Positions 1-9,460 are shown, counted from the first letter of the stretch. The stretch is DNA of 64,000 nt from Corynebacterium choanae (GCF_003813965.1 NZ_CP033896.1:620001-684000), one strand, 5' to 3'. Numbers and translations: made by a program. The notes: generated by a model from the sequence alone, not told the origin.

Positions 1-301
1 CTAGTTTGACCCAGTGTGGTGGCCAAACAGGCGGTGATCCTCTGCGGCGTCGCAGGTGGGCACATGGCCTTACAACACATTGTTCCTGGTCTGCATCGAA
101 ATGCTGGGGCAGTGGGGAAGTTGTCAGCAGGTTTTACGGTGGATGTTAGGTGCCTATTAGGGCAACTAGCTACCATGGTCGATATGGTTTTTTCCGCACC
201 TGCCCGACAGCCGGTGGGTGCAACAATACTGTCGCTGCAAACCGACTGCGGGGACAGCCTCCAGACATCGATGAGTACCCCCAAGGAGCAGTGAGCGTTC
301 A
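1..301. other. Non-coding left edge upstream of manA
   Basis: No credible gene is visible here. The open frames are short and do not resemble known proteins. The last 20 bases hold an AAGGAG-like ribosome binding site for manA. The gene to the left lies outside the window. Confidence 0.5.
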
Positions 302-1543
302 ATGCGTGTTCTTACCCCAGCGTTGCGGTCCTATCCGTGGGGTTCAAAAACCCTGCTCGCAAACCTGCGCGGCAGTGCAGCATCGGCGGTGAAAGAAGCC
401 GAGCTGTGGTACGGCGCCCACCCGCAGGCACCATCAACCCTGGTTGATACCCCGCTCGACGAGGTAATCGCCAGCGATCCGCAAGGACAACTCGGGGCGG
501 ATGTGGCGAAAATATTCACCAACGAACTGCCGTTTCTGTTGAAACTGCTCGCTGCCGACGAACCGCTTTCCCTGCAAGCCCACCCCACCAAAGCCCAAGC
601 ACAGGCCGGCTTCCAAGCAGAAACCGCAGCAGGGATTGCGATGACTGCCGCTGATCGGAACTATCGGGATCCCAACCATAAGCCGGAAACCATTATTGCC
701 CTCACCGAATTTTCGGCGCTGGTAGGTTTTCGCCCCCTTGCCCGAACCCGTGAATTATTTGCCGAACTTCGCTGCCCCGCATTAGCCCACTATCTTCCGC
801 TGGCCAGCGCTGATGATGCCAGTGCAGAAAGTGAAGCCAGTGCACTGCGGGCACTGTTTACCACCTGGATCACCATACCGACCGCAACCCGCCGGGAACT
901 GGTGGCCGCAGTCATCCAAGCCTGTGAAACACTCGTCGAGCGGGCAGCTACCGGCGACACACCACCGGCCTGGATGGTTGAGGTTGCAGCAAGCCTCATC
1001 AGTATCAACGAACGCTACCCAGGTGATGTGGGGGTGCTGGGCGCGATGCTGCTCAACAAAGTCACCCTTGCCCCAGGTGAAGCGCTCTTTTTAGGGGCCG
1101 GTCAGCTGCACGCATATGTACACGGACTCGGGGTAGAGATCATGGCCAATAGTGACAATGTGCTGCGCGGCGGGCTGACTTCCAAACACGTCGACGTGCC
1201 CGAATTGGTGAAAGTCTTAGACTTCCATCCCTTAGCAGACCCCTATATTCATCCCACAGAAACTGCTGGCCTTACCACCTATCCGGTGCCAGTCGAAGAA
1301 TTCACTATCAGCCACTGCCGGCCATCCGCCACCCCCACACAGCAACTCACTATTGCTGAGCCGGGTCCGCATGTGATGGTGTGCACAACCGGTGCGATCA
1401 CTATCACCACCGCCGCGAATGAACGTGTCACACTTGCCCCAACTGAGGCAGTGTGGATTCCTGCCAGTGACGGTGAGTTTAGCGTCGCCGGCCACGGCGA
1501 AGGATTCCTGGCAGGGGTGCCAGCAGCCGCCGACCGGAGCTAG
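302..1543 (+). CDS. manA: Mannose-6-phosphate isomerase, class I
   Basis: This cytoplasmic enzyme interconverts fructose 6-phosphate and mannose 6-phosphate. It feeds GDP-mannose used for lipoarabinomannan, phosphatidylinositol mannosides and glycoproteins. The 413-residue length fits type I PMI. Zinc-site motifs are visible: QAHP near residues 92-95, and the LGAGQLHAYVHGLGVEIMA block with the catalytic-domain sequence NSDNVLRGGLT just after it. The ATG at 302 follows an AAGGAG about 12 nt upstream. Related genomes carry manA in the same neighbourhood, upstream of tmk and mtrA. A hairpin directly after the stop suggests a monocistronic end or the last gene of an operon that begins left of the window. 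Confidence 0.95.
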   Translation: MRVLTPALRSYPWGSKTLLANLRGSAASAVKEAELWYGAHPQAPSTLVDTPLDEVIASDPQGQLGADVAKIFTNELPFLLKLLAADEPLSLQAHPTKAQAQAGFQAETAAGIAMTAADRNYRDPNHKPETIIALTEFSALVGFRPLARTRELFAELRCPALAHYLPLASADDASAESEASALRALFTTWITIPTATRRELVAAVIQACETLVERAATGDTPPAWMVEVAASLISINERYPGDVGVLGAMLLNKVTLAPGEALFLGAGQLHAYVHGLGVEIMANSDNVLRGGLTSKHVDVPELVKVLDFHPLADPYIHPTETAGLTTYPVPVEEFTISHCRPSATPTQQLTIAEPGPHVMVCTTGAITITTAANERVTLAPTEAVWIPASDGEFSVAGHGEGFLAGVPAAADRS

Positions 1544-1544
1544 C

Positions 1545-1594
1545 AGATAGGGCAATGATTGATAGTGGCAATGCTTGAAAGTATTGCCCTGTCT
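1545..1594 (+). terminator. Hairpin after manA with two competing 5' arms
   Basis: The arm AGATAGGGCAAT (1545-1556) pairs with ATTGCCCTGTCT (1583-1594), with one G-U wobble. A second copy, GGCAAT at 1567-1572, can pair with the same 3' arm. The T tract is poor, so this may be a Rho-type end or a processing hairpin. Confidence 0.55.
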
Positions 1595-1894
1595 ATGGGA
1601 AACGAATGCGGCAGGATACCCACTACCGTGCCACTTTGAGATACGCGATGTGTCGCAACTCGTTTTTTCCCACAACTTCAGGCACAGTTATGGCCAGGTG
1701 GCCGCCGCTATGAGCGAATCATTCTGTAGACTACAACGTTGGATTCGCCGCCATCTCGTGTGCGGATCACATCGCCTAATCGCAGATGATCTGTGCTGCC
1801 AGCTGCACGAAGTGTCAGCTGACACGCAAGAACATGCTGCATGTCCAGTTTTGCCCTGCTGTGGCTCATGCCGCGCCGATCGAGGAGCACACCC
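1595..1894. other. Non-coding interval before the DUF4259 gene
   Basis: No gene is seen. The end holds a GAGGAG ribosome binding site (about 1881-1886) for the gene starting at 1895. Some start codons further upstream are in frame, but the protein they add has no family resemblance. Confidence 0.5.
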
Positions 1895-2287
1895 ATGGAA
1901 CCCTGGGATGAGGAAATCTTCCAAGAAGAAGTCGTCGTCGATTTTCTTGACGAACTTTCCGATTTGGAAGAAGACGACATTGTGCAAGCAGTCGACGATG
2001 CGCTGGTCACCACGGTGAAAGATCCGCATGTCACTGCTGATGATCTGTTGGTGGGGCAGGCGGCAGCAACCATCACCGCTATCTGGTCAGGGGCACCCTA
2101 TTCGGCCGGTGACGTGGTGGAAGAATATCCCTTTATTCGCAGTCTTACCGATCAGGCAACGGATGCAATGCAGCAGCTTGCGTTCACCATTTTGGAACAG
2201 GTCGACACCGACAGCGACCTGGATTCCTTCCTCGAAGCACTCACCGGTGCGGAGGTACTTAGCGACTCCACCGGCGACGACGCCTAG
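1895..2287 (+). CDS. DUF4259-like acidic protein
   Basis: This 130-residue acidic protein resembles the DUF4259 family. Its N-terminus (MEPWDEEIFQEEVVVDFLDEL) matches the family pattern of an early W, then F, then an acid-rich DFLDEL segment, followed by an Ala-rich helix. No enzymatic motif or membrane segment is visible, and the function is unknown. The ATG at 1895 was chosen over an earlier in-frame ATG at 1841 because a GAGGAG sits at the right distance and the family homology starts here. It lies between manA and tmk, where Corynebacterium relatives often carry sahH; that gene is absent. Confidence 0.7.
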   Translation: MEPWDEEIFQEEVVVDFLDELSDLEEDDIVQAVDDALVTTVKDPHVTADDLLVGQAAATITAIWSGAPYSAGDVVEEYPFIRSLTDQATDAMQQLAFTILEQVDTDSDLDSFLEALTGAEVLSDSTGDDA

Positions 2288-2434
2288 CATTCCGCCGAAC
2301 AAGCAGGCACCTGCGGCATTGCCCACACTGAAGCGCACACCGCCCCTAGGATGAGATTGGGTGCAGGGTTTGCTGAGGCTGCCGCAGGTTTTGTGGCAGC
2401 CGCGGTGGACACACGATAGGAAAGAGATCTTGCG

Positions 2435-3064
2435 ATGATTGTGGCGATTGAAGGGATCGACGGCGCTGGTAAACACACGTTGGTGACAGCTCTGCAGCAG
2501 CGAACCAACGCAACCGTGCTGAGCTTTCCCCGCTACAGCGAATCTGTTCCAGCGCAGCTTGCCCAACAAGCCCTCTATGGCGGTATGGGTGATCTGGTCG
2601 ACTCGATCTATGGGATGGCCACCATGTTTGCCCTTGATCGGCATGGCGCCAAGTCACTGATCGAACCGTTTTGCACCGGCCAGTCCCGTGCCAATGAGGT
2701 GATTCTCCTTGACCGCTATGTCGCCTCGAACGCGGCCTATTCCTGGGCACGCGCTCAAGATGCTGCGCTGGTTGATTGGGTGGGGAACTTAGAGTTCACC
2801 ACACTGGGGTTGCCGGTGCCAGATTTTCATATTCTGCTGGGTACACAAGCTGATGTTGCCCGGGAACGGGCCTTGCTGCGTGCCCAAGACGATAGCCACC
2901 GGCAGCTTGACGCATATGAGCAAGACAGCATGCTGCAGGAACGAACTTTTGCCGCCTATATGGCGCTTGCCGAGCAGCACTGGCAGTCACCGTGGGAGAT
3001 TGTGCGCAGCGACGAGGATCCCGCGCAAGTCGCCGATCAGCTGGTCGCTGCATATCACCTGTAG
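2435..3064 (+). CDS. tmk: Thymidylate kinase (dTMP kinase)
   Basis: Phosphorylates dTMP to dTDP in dTTP synthesis. The P-loop EGIDGAGKHT lies at about residues 6-15, and a DRYVASNAAYSWARA block supplies the DR(Y/H) motif of nucleoside monophosphate kinases. The 209-residue length is normal for the family. An AGGAAAGAG ribosome binding site lies about 9 nt before the ATG. The position directly upstream of mtrA is the usual one in Corynebacterium and Mycobacterium. The gap to mtrA of 401 nt suggests mtrA has its own promoter. Confidence 0.95.
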   Translation: MIVAIEGIDGAGKHTLVTALQQRTNATVLSFPRYSESVPAQLAQQALYGGMGDLVDSIYGMATMFALDRHGAKSLIEPFCTGQSRANEVILLDRYVASNAAYSWARAQDAALVDWVGNLEFTTLGLPVPDFHILLGTQADVARERALLRAQDDSHRQLDAYEQDSMLQERTFAAYMALAEQHWQSPWEIVRSDEDPAQVADQLVAAYHL

Positions 3065-3465
3065 CAGGGATGCCACCGACCCTCGGCGTCACTTTCAGGG
3101 GCAGTAGTAATTCGCCATTGTGCTGCAGAATCCCTGCAGTATGTGCAACCTTGGCGGTGGTGTGGTTACGGTGTTGCTTCCCACTAGGCGGTGCACGACC
3201 CGCGATCGGCTAGCAGGCGAGATCCCCTGGCGAGGTTGGGGCGGTAGATACGAAAGGGGAGGGCATGTAACATCCCCGGTCGCAGCGGTGATACTTCCTA
3301 TAGTGCCCGGCATACCGACTATGATCAGGTGCAGCTAGTGTGCTGTGCAAAACAGCAGCCGGCAATGATGCACCTGCAGCTGCGGTAGGTTTAAGGCAGA
3401 TTCGCTGCACCGGTAGAGGAAACTTTGCGCGGTGTGGTGCTCGGTTCAGTGGTAAAGGAAGACTA
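3065..3465. promoter_or_regulatory. tmk-mtrA intergenic region, probable mtrA promoter region
   Basis: No gene is supported. A reading frame continuous with mtrA runs upstream from 3340, but its residues have no response-regulator character. An AAAGGAAG sequence sits 6-8 nt before the GTG at 3466. I could not pick a convincing -35/-10 pair. Confidence 0.4.
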
Positions 3466-4140
3466 GTGGCCCACAAAATTCTCGTTGTCGATGACGATCC
3501 GGCGATCTCTGAGATGCTCACGTTGGTGCTGGAAGGCGAAGGGTTTTCCACTGTCGCCGTGCTTGACGGCGCGGAAGCGGTGAGCGTGTTTGAACGGGAA
3601 AACCCTGATTTGGTGTTGCTGGATGTCATGCTGCCGGGCATGAGCGGTATCGATATTTGCCGGACGATTCGGCGAACCTCCCCGGTGCCGATTGTGATGC
3701 TGACCGCCCGCACCGACACTGTTGATGTGGTGGTGGGGCTGGAATCTGGGGCGGATGACTACATCAACAAACCGTTTAAAGCCAAAGAACTCATCGCCCG
3801 GATTCGGGCATGTCTGCGGCGCCAGGATCCGCCACCGGCAGAAGTGCTCACTGTCGGTGACCTGGAGATCGACGTCCCCGGCCACCAGGTCAAGCGGGGC
3901 GATAAAGAGATTCCGCTCACCCCACTCGAGTTTGAATTGTTGCATGAGTTGGCGCGCAAACCCCGGCAGGTGTTTTCCCGCGAACAGCTGCTGGAAAAAG
4001 TGTGGGGCTATCGTCACGCAACCGACACCCGGCTGGTGAATGTGCATGTGCAGCGGCTGCGGGCAAAGATTGAGAAAGATCCGGAAAACCCGCAGATCGT
4101 GCAGACTGTGCGAGGCGTGGGGTATAAAACCGGCTACTAA
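3466..4140 (+). CDS. mtrA: Response regulator MtrA (OmpR/PhoB type)
   Basis: DNA-binding response regulator of the essential or near-essential MtrAB system, which in relatives controls cell-wall hydrolases, osmoprotection and division. The receiver domain (residues about 1-120) shows acidic D10/D11, the phosphoacceptor D53 in LLDVMLPGMSG, and the conserved lysine in INKPF. A winged-helix domain follows and ends in VRGVGYKTGY. At 224 residues it has the normal length. The GTG at 3466 was chosen because MtrA proteins begin just before KILVVDDDP and an AAAGGAAG precedes it; starting at 3340 would add 42 unrelated residues. The partner kinase gene is unusually far away, 562 nt downstream. Confidence 0.96.
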   Translation: MAHKILVVDDDPAISEMLTLVLEGEGFSTVAVLDGAEAVSVFERENPDLVLLDVMLPGMSGIDICRTIRRTSPVPIVMLTARTDTVDVVVGLESGADDYINKPFKAKELIARIRACLRRQDPPPAEVLTVGDLEIDVPGHQVKRGDKEIPLTPLEFELLHELARKPRQVFSREQLLEKVWGYRHATDTRLVNVHVQRLRAKIEKDPENPQIVQTVRGVGYKTGY

Positions 4141-4702
4141 ACAGACAGGATTCTGGCGTGAAGCAAGCGCAATAATCGATACTTCTACCACCGTTGTGAT
4201 GAATCGGCGGATCACCACCACAGTGTTAATCACTGCGTCAGCGTCGTGGCGCTAGCGTTTATTCTTCCTGATGCACGGGTGGTGCACCTGCCAGCGTCTT
4301 TGGTGATCGTTGCTTCCCCGGCAACAGTGTTTAGCTGTTGGCGGGGAAGACTGTTATTCGGCGCTAGTGTGTTGCAAACTCGTTCCACCTGAGTTTTGCC
4401 ACCTGCTGTCGATAATGCAGCATCCGGAAAGCATGGGGCGGTTCCATGTCCTGGGGGGAACAATCATGCTGCGCTGTCTCGCGGGGAATCTTGGGACAGT
4501 TGTGATGCGCGTTGGGTGAATATACAGCGTGGCAGCAGCAAGGGAAGTCTGCGTGGAAGGCTGCGGATGTCTACACCAGCGCTGCAAAGAATCTGCTGCA
4601 GGCAGGTTGTGGAAAAAAATCGTTGCTTGCCTGCTGCCTTCGGTAGTATTCCATCCAGCAATTGGTGTGATGGAACGACAGTGAAGGCGAGAATCAAACA
4701 CT
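4141..4702. other. Unusually long mtrA-mtrB intergenic region
   Basis: A 562-nt stretch separates the two partner genes. No reading frame in it looks like a protein. It contains the strong hairpin at 4313-4349. The rest holds no feature I can support, although an independent mtrB promoter would have to lie between the hairpin and 4703. Confidence 0.6.
4313..4349 (+). terminator. Strong hairpin between mtrA and mtrB
   Basis: CTTCCCCG (4313-4320) pairs perfectly with CGGGGAAG (4342-4349), and inside it CAACAG (4322-4327) pairs with CTGTTG (4335-4340). Only one G/G mismatch interrupts the stem, and the loop is 7 nt. There is no clean T tract after it, so it could be an intrinsic terminator of weak type, an attenuator or an RNA-processing site that uncouples mtrA from mtrB. 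Confidence 0.7.
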
Positions 4703-7063
4703 GTGAACCGGGTGGCTCGAATTCTGCAAGTACAGCTGCAGCGAATACGGCATTTAAGCCGGACGTCTCTGCAATGGCGGGTGGTCGGTTCGGTGTTTAC
4801 CACCTCATTGGTGATGATTGTTGGCCTCGGGCTGGTGCTGGTGTGGTTTGTTTCCCAGCAGCTCATCGACACGAAGCTGCAAATCGCCTCCAACGAAATT
4901 GAACGGGCACGTATCACCGTTGAACAGCAGGTGGAGGCCACCGACAGTTCCAATAGTTTGCAGGTGCGGCTTAATTCGGCACGGGCGGCATTGACTAATA
5001 AAACTTCCAGCAGTACCACGGGGGAGGCGGCGGCAGTCTATGAGCCGGTGGTGCAGGTCACCAACACTGATGGCAGTGTGGTGGCTTCCCCGGAGGGGTA
5101 TCGTATCCCTGAAACGCTGCGGGAGGTGGTGGCGCAGCAACAGGTGGCCTACCAGTTTACGACTGTCACCCGCAACGATGGCAGCCTTGCCCGGTCGCTG
5201 ATTATTGGCAGCCCCACCCAGTCAGACATTCCCGGGTTGGAAGTGTATTTGGTGCTTCCGCTGGAGAATGAAGAATCGACCTTGTCGCTGATTCGGCGAC
5301 TGCTTGCAGTGGGGGGTTTGCTGCTGGTCGGATTGTTGTTGGCGATTACGTTTTTGCTGACTCGACAGATTATTCAACCGGTGCGTTCCGCCTCCCGGAT
5401 TGCGCAGCGTCTCACCGCCGGGCATCGTAAAGAACGCATGCAGGTCAAGGGTGAAGATGAGATGGCCACCCTGGCGCGGAGTTTTAACACCATGGCCGAA
5501 TCGTTGTCGCAACAGATTCAACAATTGGAAGAATATGGTGATTTGCAGCGGCAGTTCACCTCTGACGTGTCCCACGAGCTACGCACTCCGTTAACGACAG
5601 TGCGGATGGCTGCGGATGTGATTGCCGATAACAGGGAAGAGCTTGATCCGATCACTGCCCGCGCCTCAGAGTTGATGATTCGGGAATTGGATCGTTTCGA
5701 AGCTTTGCTGGGGGATTTGCTGGAGATTTCTCGCCACGATGCGGGGGTCGCTGACCTCAACGAGGAACAAGTCGATATCACTACTGCGATCGTCTCTGCG
5801 TTCTCGCAGGTGCAGCATTTAGCGAAAGAACTCGGTGTGCCGGTGTATTTTGCGCTGCCTTCAACCCCGACGGTGGTGCGCTGCGATATTCGCCGGATTG
5901 AACGGATTTTGCGGAATCTGTTAGCCAATGCGATTGACCAATCGGAAGGTCACCCAATTTTGGTGCGGCTCGCCGCCAATGATCAGGCCGCAGGTATCAC
6001 GGTCAGCGACAACGGGGTGGGATTGAAACCTGGCCAGGAAGCACTGGTGTTTAATCGTTTCTGGCGGGCTGACGCTTCCCGGGTGCGGCATTCTGGCGGC
6101 ACCGGTTTGGGATTGTCCATCGCACATAATGATGCGTTGCTGCACGGCGGCACTTTGGATGCGAAAGGTGAGATCGGGGTGGGATCCACCTTCCGGCTCA
6201 TTGTGCCGCGGGAACCAGCCGGCCATGTGGATCGGGATCCGCTGCCGCTGACGTTGCTGCCAAGTTTCACCGATGACAGTGTTGAACATTATCGGGAAGG
6301 CCTGGAGGCGGGTCTGTTGACCACCGATCCGAGTTGGCGGATCCGAAACTATGGGGACACCACTGGAAACCCTGCACTCACGGCGGGAACCATCGCTGGG
6401 CAAGACGCCGATGTCACCGAGGATCTGCAGCTGGATAACCAGCCACCATCGGCAGCAAACACTATAGCTGACGAAGCAGAGCAGCTAATTGATGCTGCGG
6501 ACAGTAACGCCGCAGCGCATGCTGAACGCAGTCGCACGAATGCCACTGCGGCTACAGCCAACAGTCCAGCCGAGGGTATCGCGTCAACTACGACAACAAG
6601 TGATACTGTGCCAACCACTCCAGCCGCCGCTGTAGTCAGCACAGCACCAGTGGAGGTTGCTGCGCCGCCAGAGCCCCCATCACAGCCCACATCTCACAAC
6701 CGGGGCGGTGAGGATACCACGCAGACTCCTGTGGATCACCGCCAGTTGTACGAACAGTCACCGGCGGAAAACAGTGCCGAAAACCAGCACGGCTATCCGG
6801 CAGCATTCCCAACCCCGGCTGATTTAGCGACACCACAATCGGACAGCGGAACCACAGCACGGGAAGCGATGCGGCATATTCCCGAAGATGAACCGGTCAC
6901 CGAAGAAGAACTCGCCGCCTTCGACGATTTCGACGACTTCGGCGATATCGCCGATGCCGACGATGCCGACATTATCGCTGAGCGAAGTGATCAACACCGC
7001 AGCCCGCAACAGGCAGCAGAGCAATCTACACCGGCAACACCACCGACAGGAGACCACCAATGA
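4703..7063 (+). CDS. mtrB: Sensor histidine kinase MtrB with long C-terminal extension
   Basis: Membrane histidine kinase that phosphorylates MtrA. Visible parts are TM1 (about residues 28-51), an extracytoplasmic sensor (52-200), TM2 (about 201-220), a HAMP linker, the phosphoacceptor H291 in SHELRTPLTTVR, the N box (RILRNLLANAID, 401-412), the G1 box (VSDNGVGL) and the G2 box (SGGTGLGLSIAH). The catalytic domain ends near residue 503 and a family-typical tail runs to about 550. The remaining 236 residues are low-complexity, rich in Ala, Thr, Asp, Glu and Gln, and end with an Asp/Phe cluster (FDDFDDFGDIADADDAD). The total of 786 is far longer than the 500-570 usual for MtrB. The GTG start at 4703 is the first in frame. 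The gene overlaps lpqB by 4 nt (ATGA). Confidence 0.95.
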   Translation: MNRVARILQVQLQRIRHLSRTSLQWRVVGSVFTTSLVMIVGLGLVLVWFVSQQLIDTKLQIASNEIERARITVEQQVEATDSSNSLQVRLNSARAALTNKTSSSTTGEAAAVYEPVVQVTNTDGSVVASPEGYRIPETLREVVAQQQVAYQFTTVTRNDGSLARSLIIGSPTQSDIPGLEVYLVLPLENEESTLSLIRRLLAVGGLLLVGLLLAITFLLTRQIIQPVRSASRIAQRLTAGHRKERMQVKGEDEMATLARSFNTMAESLSQQIQQLEEYGDLQRQFTSDVSHELRTPLTTVRMAADVIADNREELDPITARASELMIRELDRFEALLGDLLEISRHDAGVADLNEEQVDITTAIVSAFSQVQHLAKELGVPVYFALPSTPTVVRCDIRRIERILRNLLANAIDQSEGHPILVRLAANDQAAGITVSDNGVGLKPGQEALVFNRFWRADASRVRHSGGTGLGLSIAHNDALLHGGTLDAKGEIGVGSTFRLIVPREPAGHVDRDPLPLTLLPSFTDDSVEHYREGLEAGLLTTDPSWRIRNYGDTTGNPALTAGTIAGQDADVTEDLQLDNQPPSAANTIADEAEQLIDAADSNAAAHAERSRTNATAATANSPAEGIASTTTTSDTVPTTPAAAVVSTAPVEVAAPPEPPSQPTSHNRGGEDTTQTPVDHRQLYEQSPAENSAENQHGYPAAFPTPADLATPQSDSGTTAREAMRHIPEDEPVTEEELAAFDDFDDFGDIADADDADIIAERSDQHRSPQQAAEQSTPATPPTGDHQ

Positions 7064-8913
7064 GCATGTCCCAACAGCGCAGCAACGGTGGCACCGGTGA
7101 CGTAGCCGCAACAGTGCATACACCTCAACCAGCCTGGTTGCCTCAACCACGCCCCCGGCGGGAAACACGACCGCTTGCCATCGGCGCAATAGTAGCCACC
7201 CTGGCGCTCGGGATTAGCGGTTGCGGATCACTGCCCGGCGACTCCAATCCGCAGGTGCTGCGCACGTTTGAAGCATCCACCCCAACAGAAGTAGAACTCG
7301 CCCCCAAACCCGGTCAAGAACCCGACCTGCTGCTGCGGGATTTTTTCACTGCCAGCGCTAAACCAGCCCAAAAACATCAAGCTGCCCGCGCCTATCTCAC
7401 CGACACGGCGGCTGCCGCTTGGGATGACACCACCGGCACCCTTATCGTCAACCGCATCGACCTGATCAGCGAACCCGGCGCCTCAGCAGACTCCATCACC
7501 TACAGTGTGCGCGGTGATGTCGTCGGACAGTTAGGCACCGGCGGGGTGTTCACCCCCCAAAAACTCGACTATGAGGCACAAATCGAACTCGTCAAAGCAA
7601 ACGGCGAGTGGCGAATCTCCACCCTGCCCGCCGGGGTAGTGATGGAACGCAACGAGCTCCGCAACCGCTACACCCCCCGCGATCTGTTCTTTTTCAACCC
7701 CACCGGAAAATGGCTCGTCCCCGATCGGCGGTGGGTCTACGACGGCCAATCCAATCTCGACACCGCCTTGCTGTCTCTGCTCATGGAAGGACCTCAACGC
7801 CGGCTCGCGCCGGGGGTGCTCGATGATGTGCCGGCGGAAGCCGTGTTCGCCGGCTATGAACAGGGGGTGTACCGTTTCACCGGATTTGAAGACCTCGACG
7901 CTGATGCCCGCCACCGATTCTCGGCACAAGTGGTGTGGGTGCTGGCACGAGCTAATATTCCAGGGCCGTATCGCATCGAACTCGACGGTGCACCGGTTGT
8001 GCCCGGCCAACTGGGGCTCACTGTTGATGACGTCGCGGAATTTAACCCTACGGCAAAACAAGCCACCATCGCGCCGCTGTATGCGGTCGTCGAAGGAGCC
8101 CTCAACATTATTGAAGGGGAACAGCTCAGCCCAGTACCCGGACCGCTAGGTGGATCCAAACAAATCCAATCCGCTGATGTTTCAGCTACCGGCGGGGTGG
8201 TGGCAGCTGTGCTTGGTGACCCCGGCGATGCGCTCGCCCCGGTGCGGTTGGAACTAGGGCCGCTTGGGGATGCCACCCAAACTATTCAAACAGCCCGGTC
8301 GCTGACCCGGCCGTCATTTGAACGGGATGCTACAGCGTTGTGGACTGTGGTGGATTCCCGCACCATCACCCGCATTGCCCGCTCCACCGCCACCGGGGAA
8401 GTTTCCCAAATCGAAGTTGATACCACCGCCTTATTCGACCCGGCTGGCCAAACTCCTGCCGCAACGAGTGAACAGCCACCGATTACTGCCCTGCAGCTTG
8501 CGCCCTCTGGGGTGCGGGCGGCATTTATTCGTGACGGTCGGCTCTATGTGGCAACAGTCGCCCGCCCCCAGGTCGGGCAGCGGGCATTGATCGATGCGGT
8601 GGAAGTATCTGGGCCAAATATTGCCGGATCAGCGAAAAGTGTCGACTGGACCTCTGACGGCGCCCTGCTAGTTGGTACCGCCAATGCGCTGTCACCAGTG
8701 TGGATCGTTGCCATCGATGGTTCGGCGCAAACCCCTCTGCCAAGTGGCAACATCACCGCCCCGGTGGTTGATGTGGCCGCTAGTGTGTCCACCTACTATC
8801 TCACCGACGCGAACGCTATGCTGCAGCTTCCCACTCAAAGCAGTTCTGCTTCTTTCTGGCGGGAAGTTCCAGCAGTGCTCGGCAGAAGAGCAACCCCCAT
8901 CATCGCTGAATAA
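7060..8913 (+). CDS. lpqB: Lipoprotein LpqB
   Basis: Cell-envelope lipoprotein that in actinobacteria acts with MtrB. A positively charged N-terminus (PRRETR) precedes a hydrophobic stretch and the lipobox LGISGC near residue 55, so the mature protein starts at that cysteine. A GerMN-like domain and a beta-propeller-like C-terminal region are expected from the family; the segment LSLLMEGPQRRLAPGVLDDVPAEA fits the GerMN part. At 617 residues it is of usual length. The start overlaps the mtrB stop (ATGA), which implies translational coupling. The first 25 or so residues before the basic region are not family-like, but no better start is visible because the coupling decides it. Confidence 0.93.
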   Translation: MSMSQQRSNGGTGDVAATVHTPQPAWLPQPRPRRETRPLAIGAIVATLALGISGCGSLPGDSNPQVLRTFEASTPTEVELAPKPGQEPDLLLRDFFTASAKPAQKHQAARAYLTDTAAAAWDDTTGTLIVNRIDLISEPGASADSITYSVRGDVVGQLGTGGVFTPQKLDYEAQIELVKANGEWRISTLPAGVVMERNELRNRYTPRDLFFFNPTGKWLVPDRRWVYDGQSNLDTALLSLLMEGPQRRLAPGVLDDVPAEAVFAGYEQGVYRFTGFEDLDADARHRFSAQVVWVLARANIPGPYRIELDGAPVVPGQLGLTVDDVAEFNPTAKQATIAPLYAVVEGALNIIEGEQLSPVPGPLGGSKQIQSADVSATGGVVAAVLGDPGDALAPVRLELGPLGDATQTIQTARSLTRPSFERDATALWTVVDSRTITRIARSTATGEVSQIEVDTTALFDPAGQTPAATSEQPPITALQLAPSGVRAAFIRDGRLYVATVARPQVGQRALIDAVEVSGPNIAGSAKSVDWTSDGALLVGTANALSPVWIVAIDGSAQTPLPSGNITAPVVDVAASVSTYYLTDANAMLQLPTQSSSASFWREVPAVLGRRATPIIAE

Positions 8914-9460
8914 CCACTTCGAAAGCGACCACGGACTGCCCCCGGAAGACGACCATAACCTACACCGGAAACGTCGAATTATCCTGCTATGAACAGGATC
9001 AACAGTGGGATCTTGCCAGGTGTCGCAGCAGTGCTGCCAGCGCAGCTAGGAGCACTGCCAGCCCTTTTGCGCCAACACCGGTGGGGCGGGTGCGGTGAGC
9101 CGTGCACCAAAACCAGTCCTCAGACGTATGTGCACGGCACACCCACACCACGAAAAGCCCCTGAATAGGGGTGATGAGGGGGGTGATGACCTGCCTGATT
9201 CCCACAAATCAACGAAGAGCGGGTACCCCCACCTGCACGTTTAGAAAATCTGCCACGACCCCCTGCTACACGAGCCGGTCGCCCGCTAAACTTGTCAGTG
9301 GAAGTCCCCGCCACCACAACTCCATCACAATCCCCGCCGACATAGTTGTCGTCCGCGATAGCAGTCACAACGATCAGCGGTGATGATGGTGATGATGACC
9401 GCCGTGACAGAAATCCCTCTGTCGTTGGCGCTGGTGGCCAGTACCGGGAGGTAGAAGCAC
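8914..9460. other. 547-nt gap between lpqB and hpf
   Basis: Related corynebacteria often carry a comF-like phosphoribosyltransferase here. I find no frame with a PRPP-binding motif. The gap holds a short CCCCT-GAAT-AGGGG hairpin (9158-9171) followed, on the minus strand, by CTTTTCG. It also holds a GATGATGGTGATGATGA stretch (about 9380-9397) in front of hpf. Confidence 0.5.

Noticed and set aside
3463..4233. 256-codon minus-strand frame opposite mtrA
   Set aside because: The sequence opposite MtrA is a shadow of the regulator codons.
9158..9171. CCCCT-GAAT-AGGGG as a minus-strand terminator
   Set aside because: The stem has only 5 bp and no minus-strand gene lies upstream of it.
9380..9397. 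GATGATGGTGATGATGA repeat before hpf
   Set aside because: Simple trinucleotide repetition; no sign that it is an operator or recombination site.
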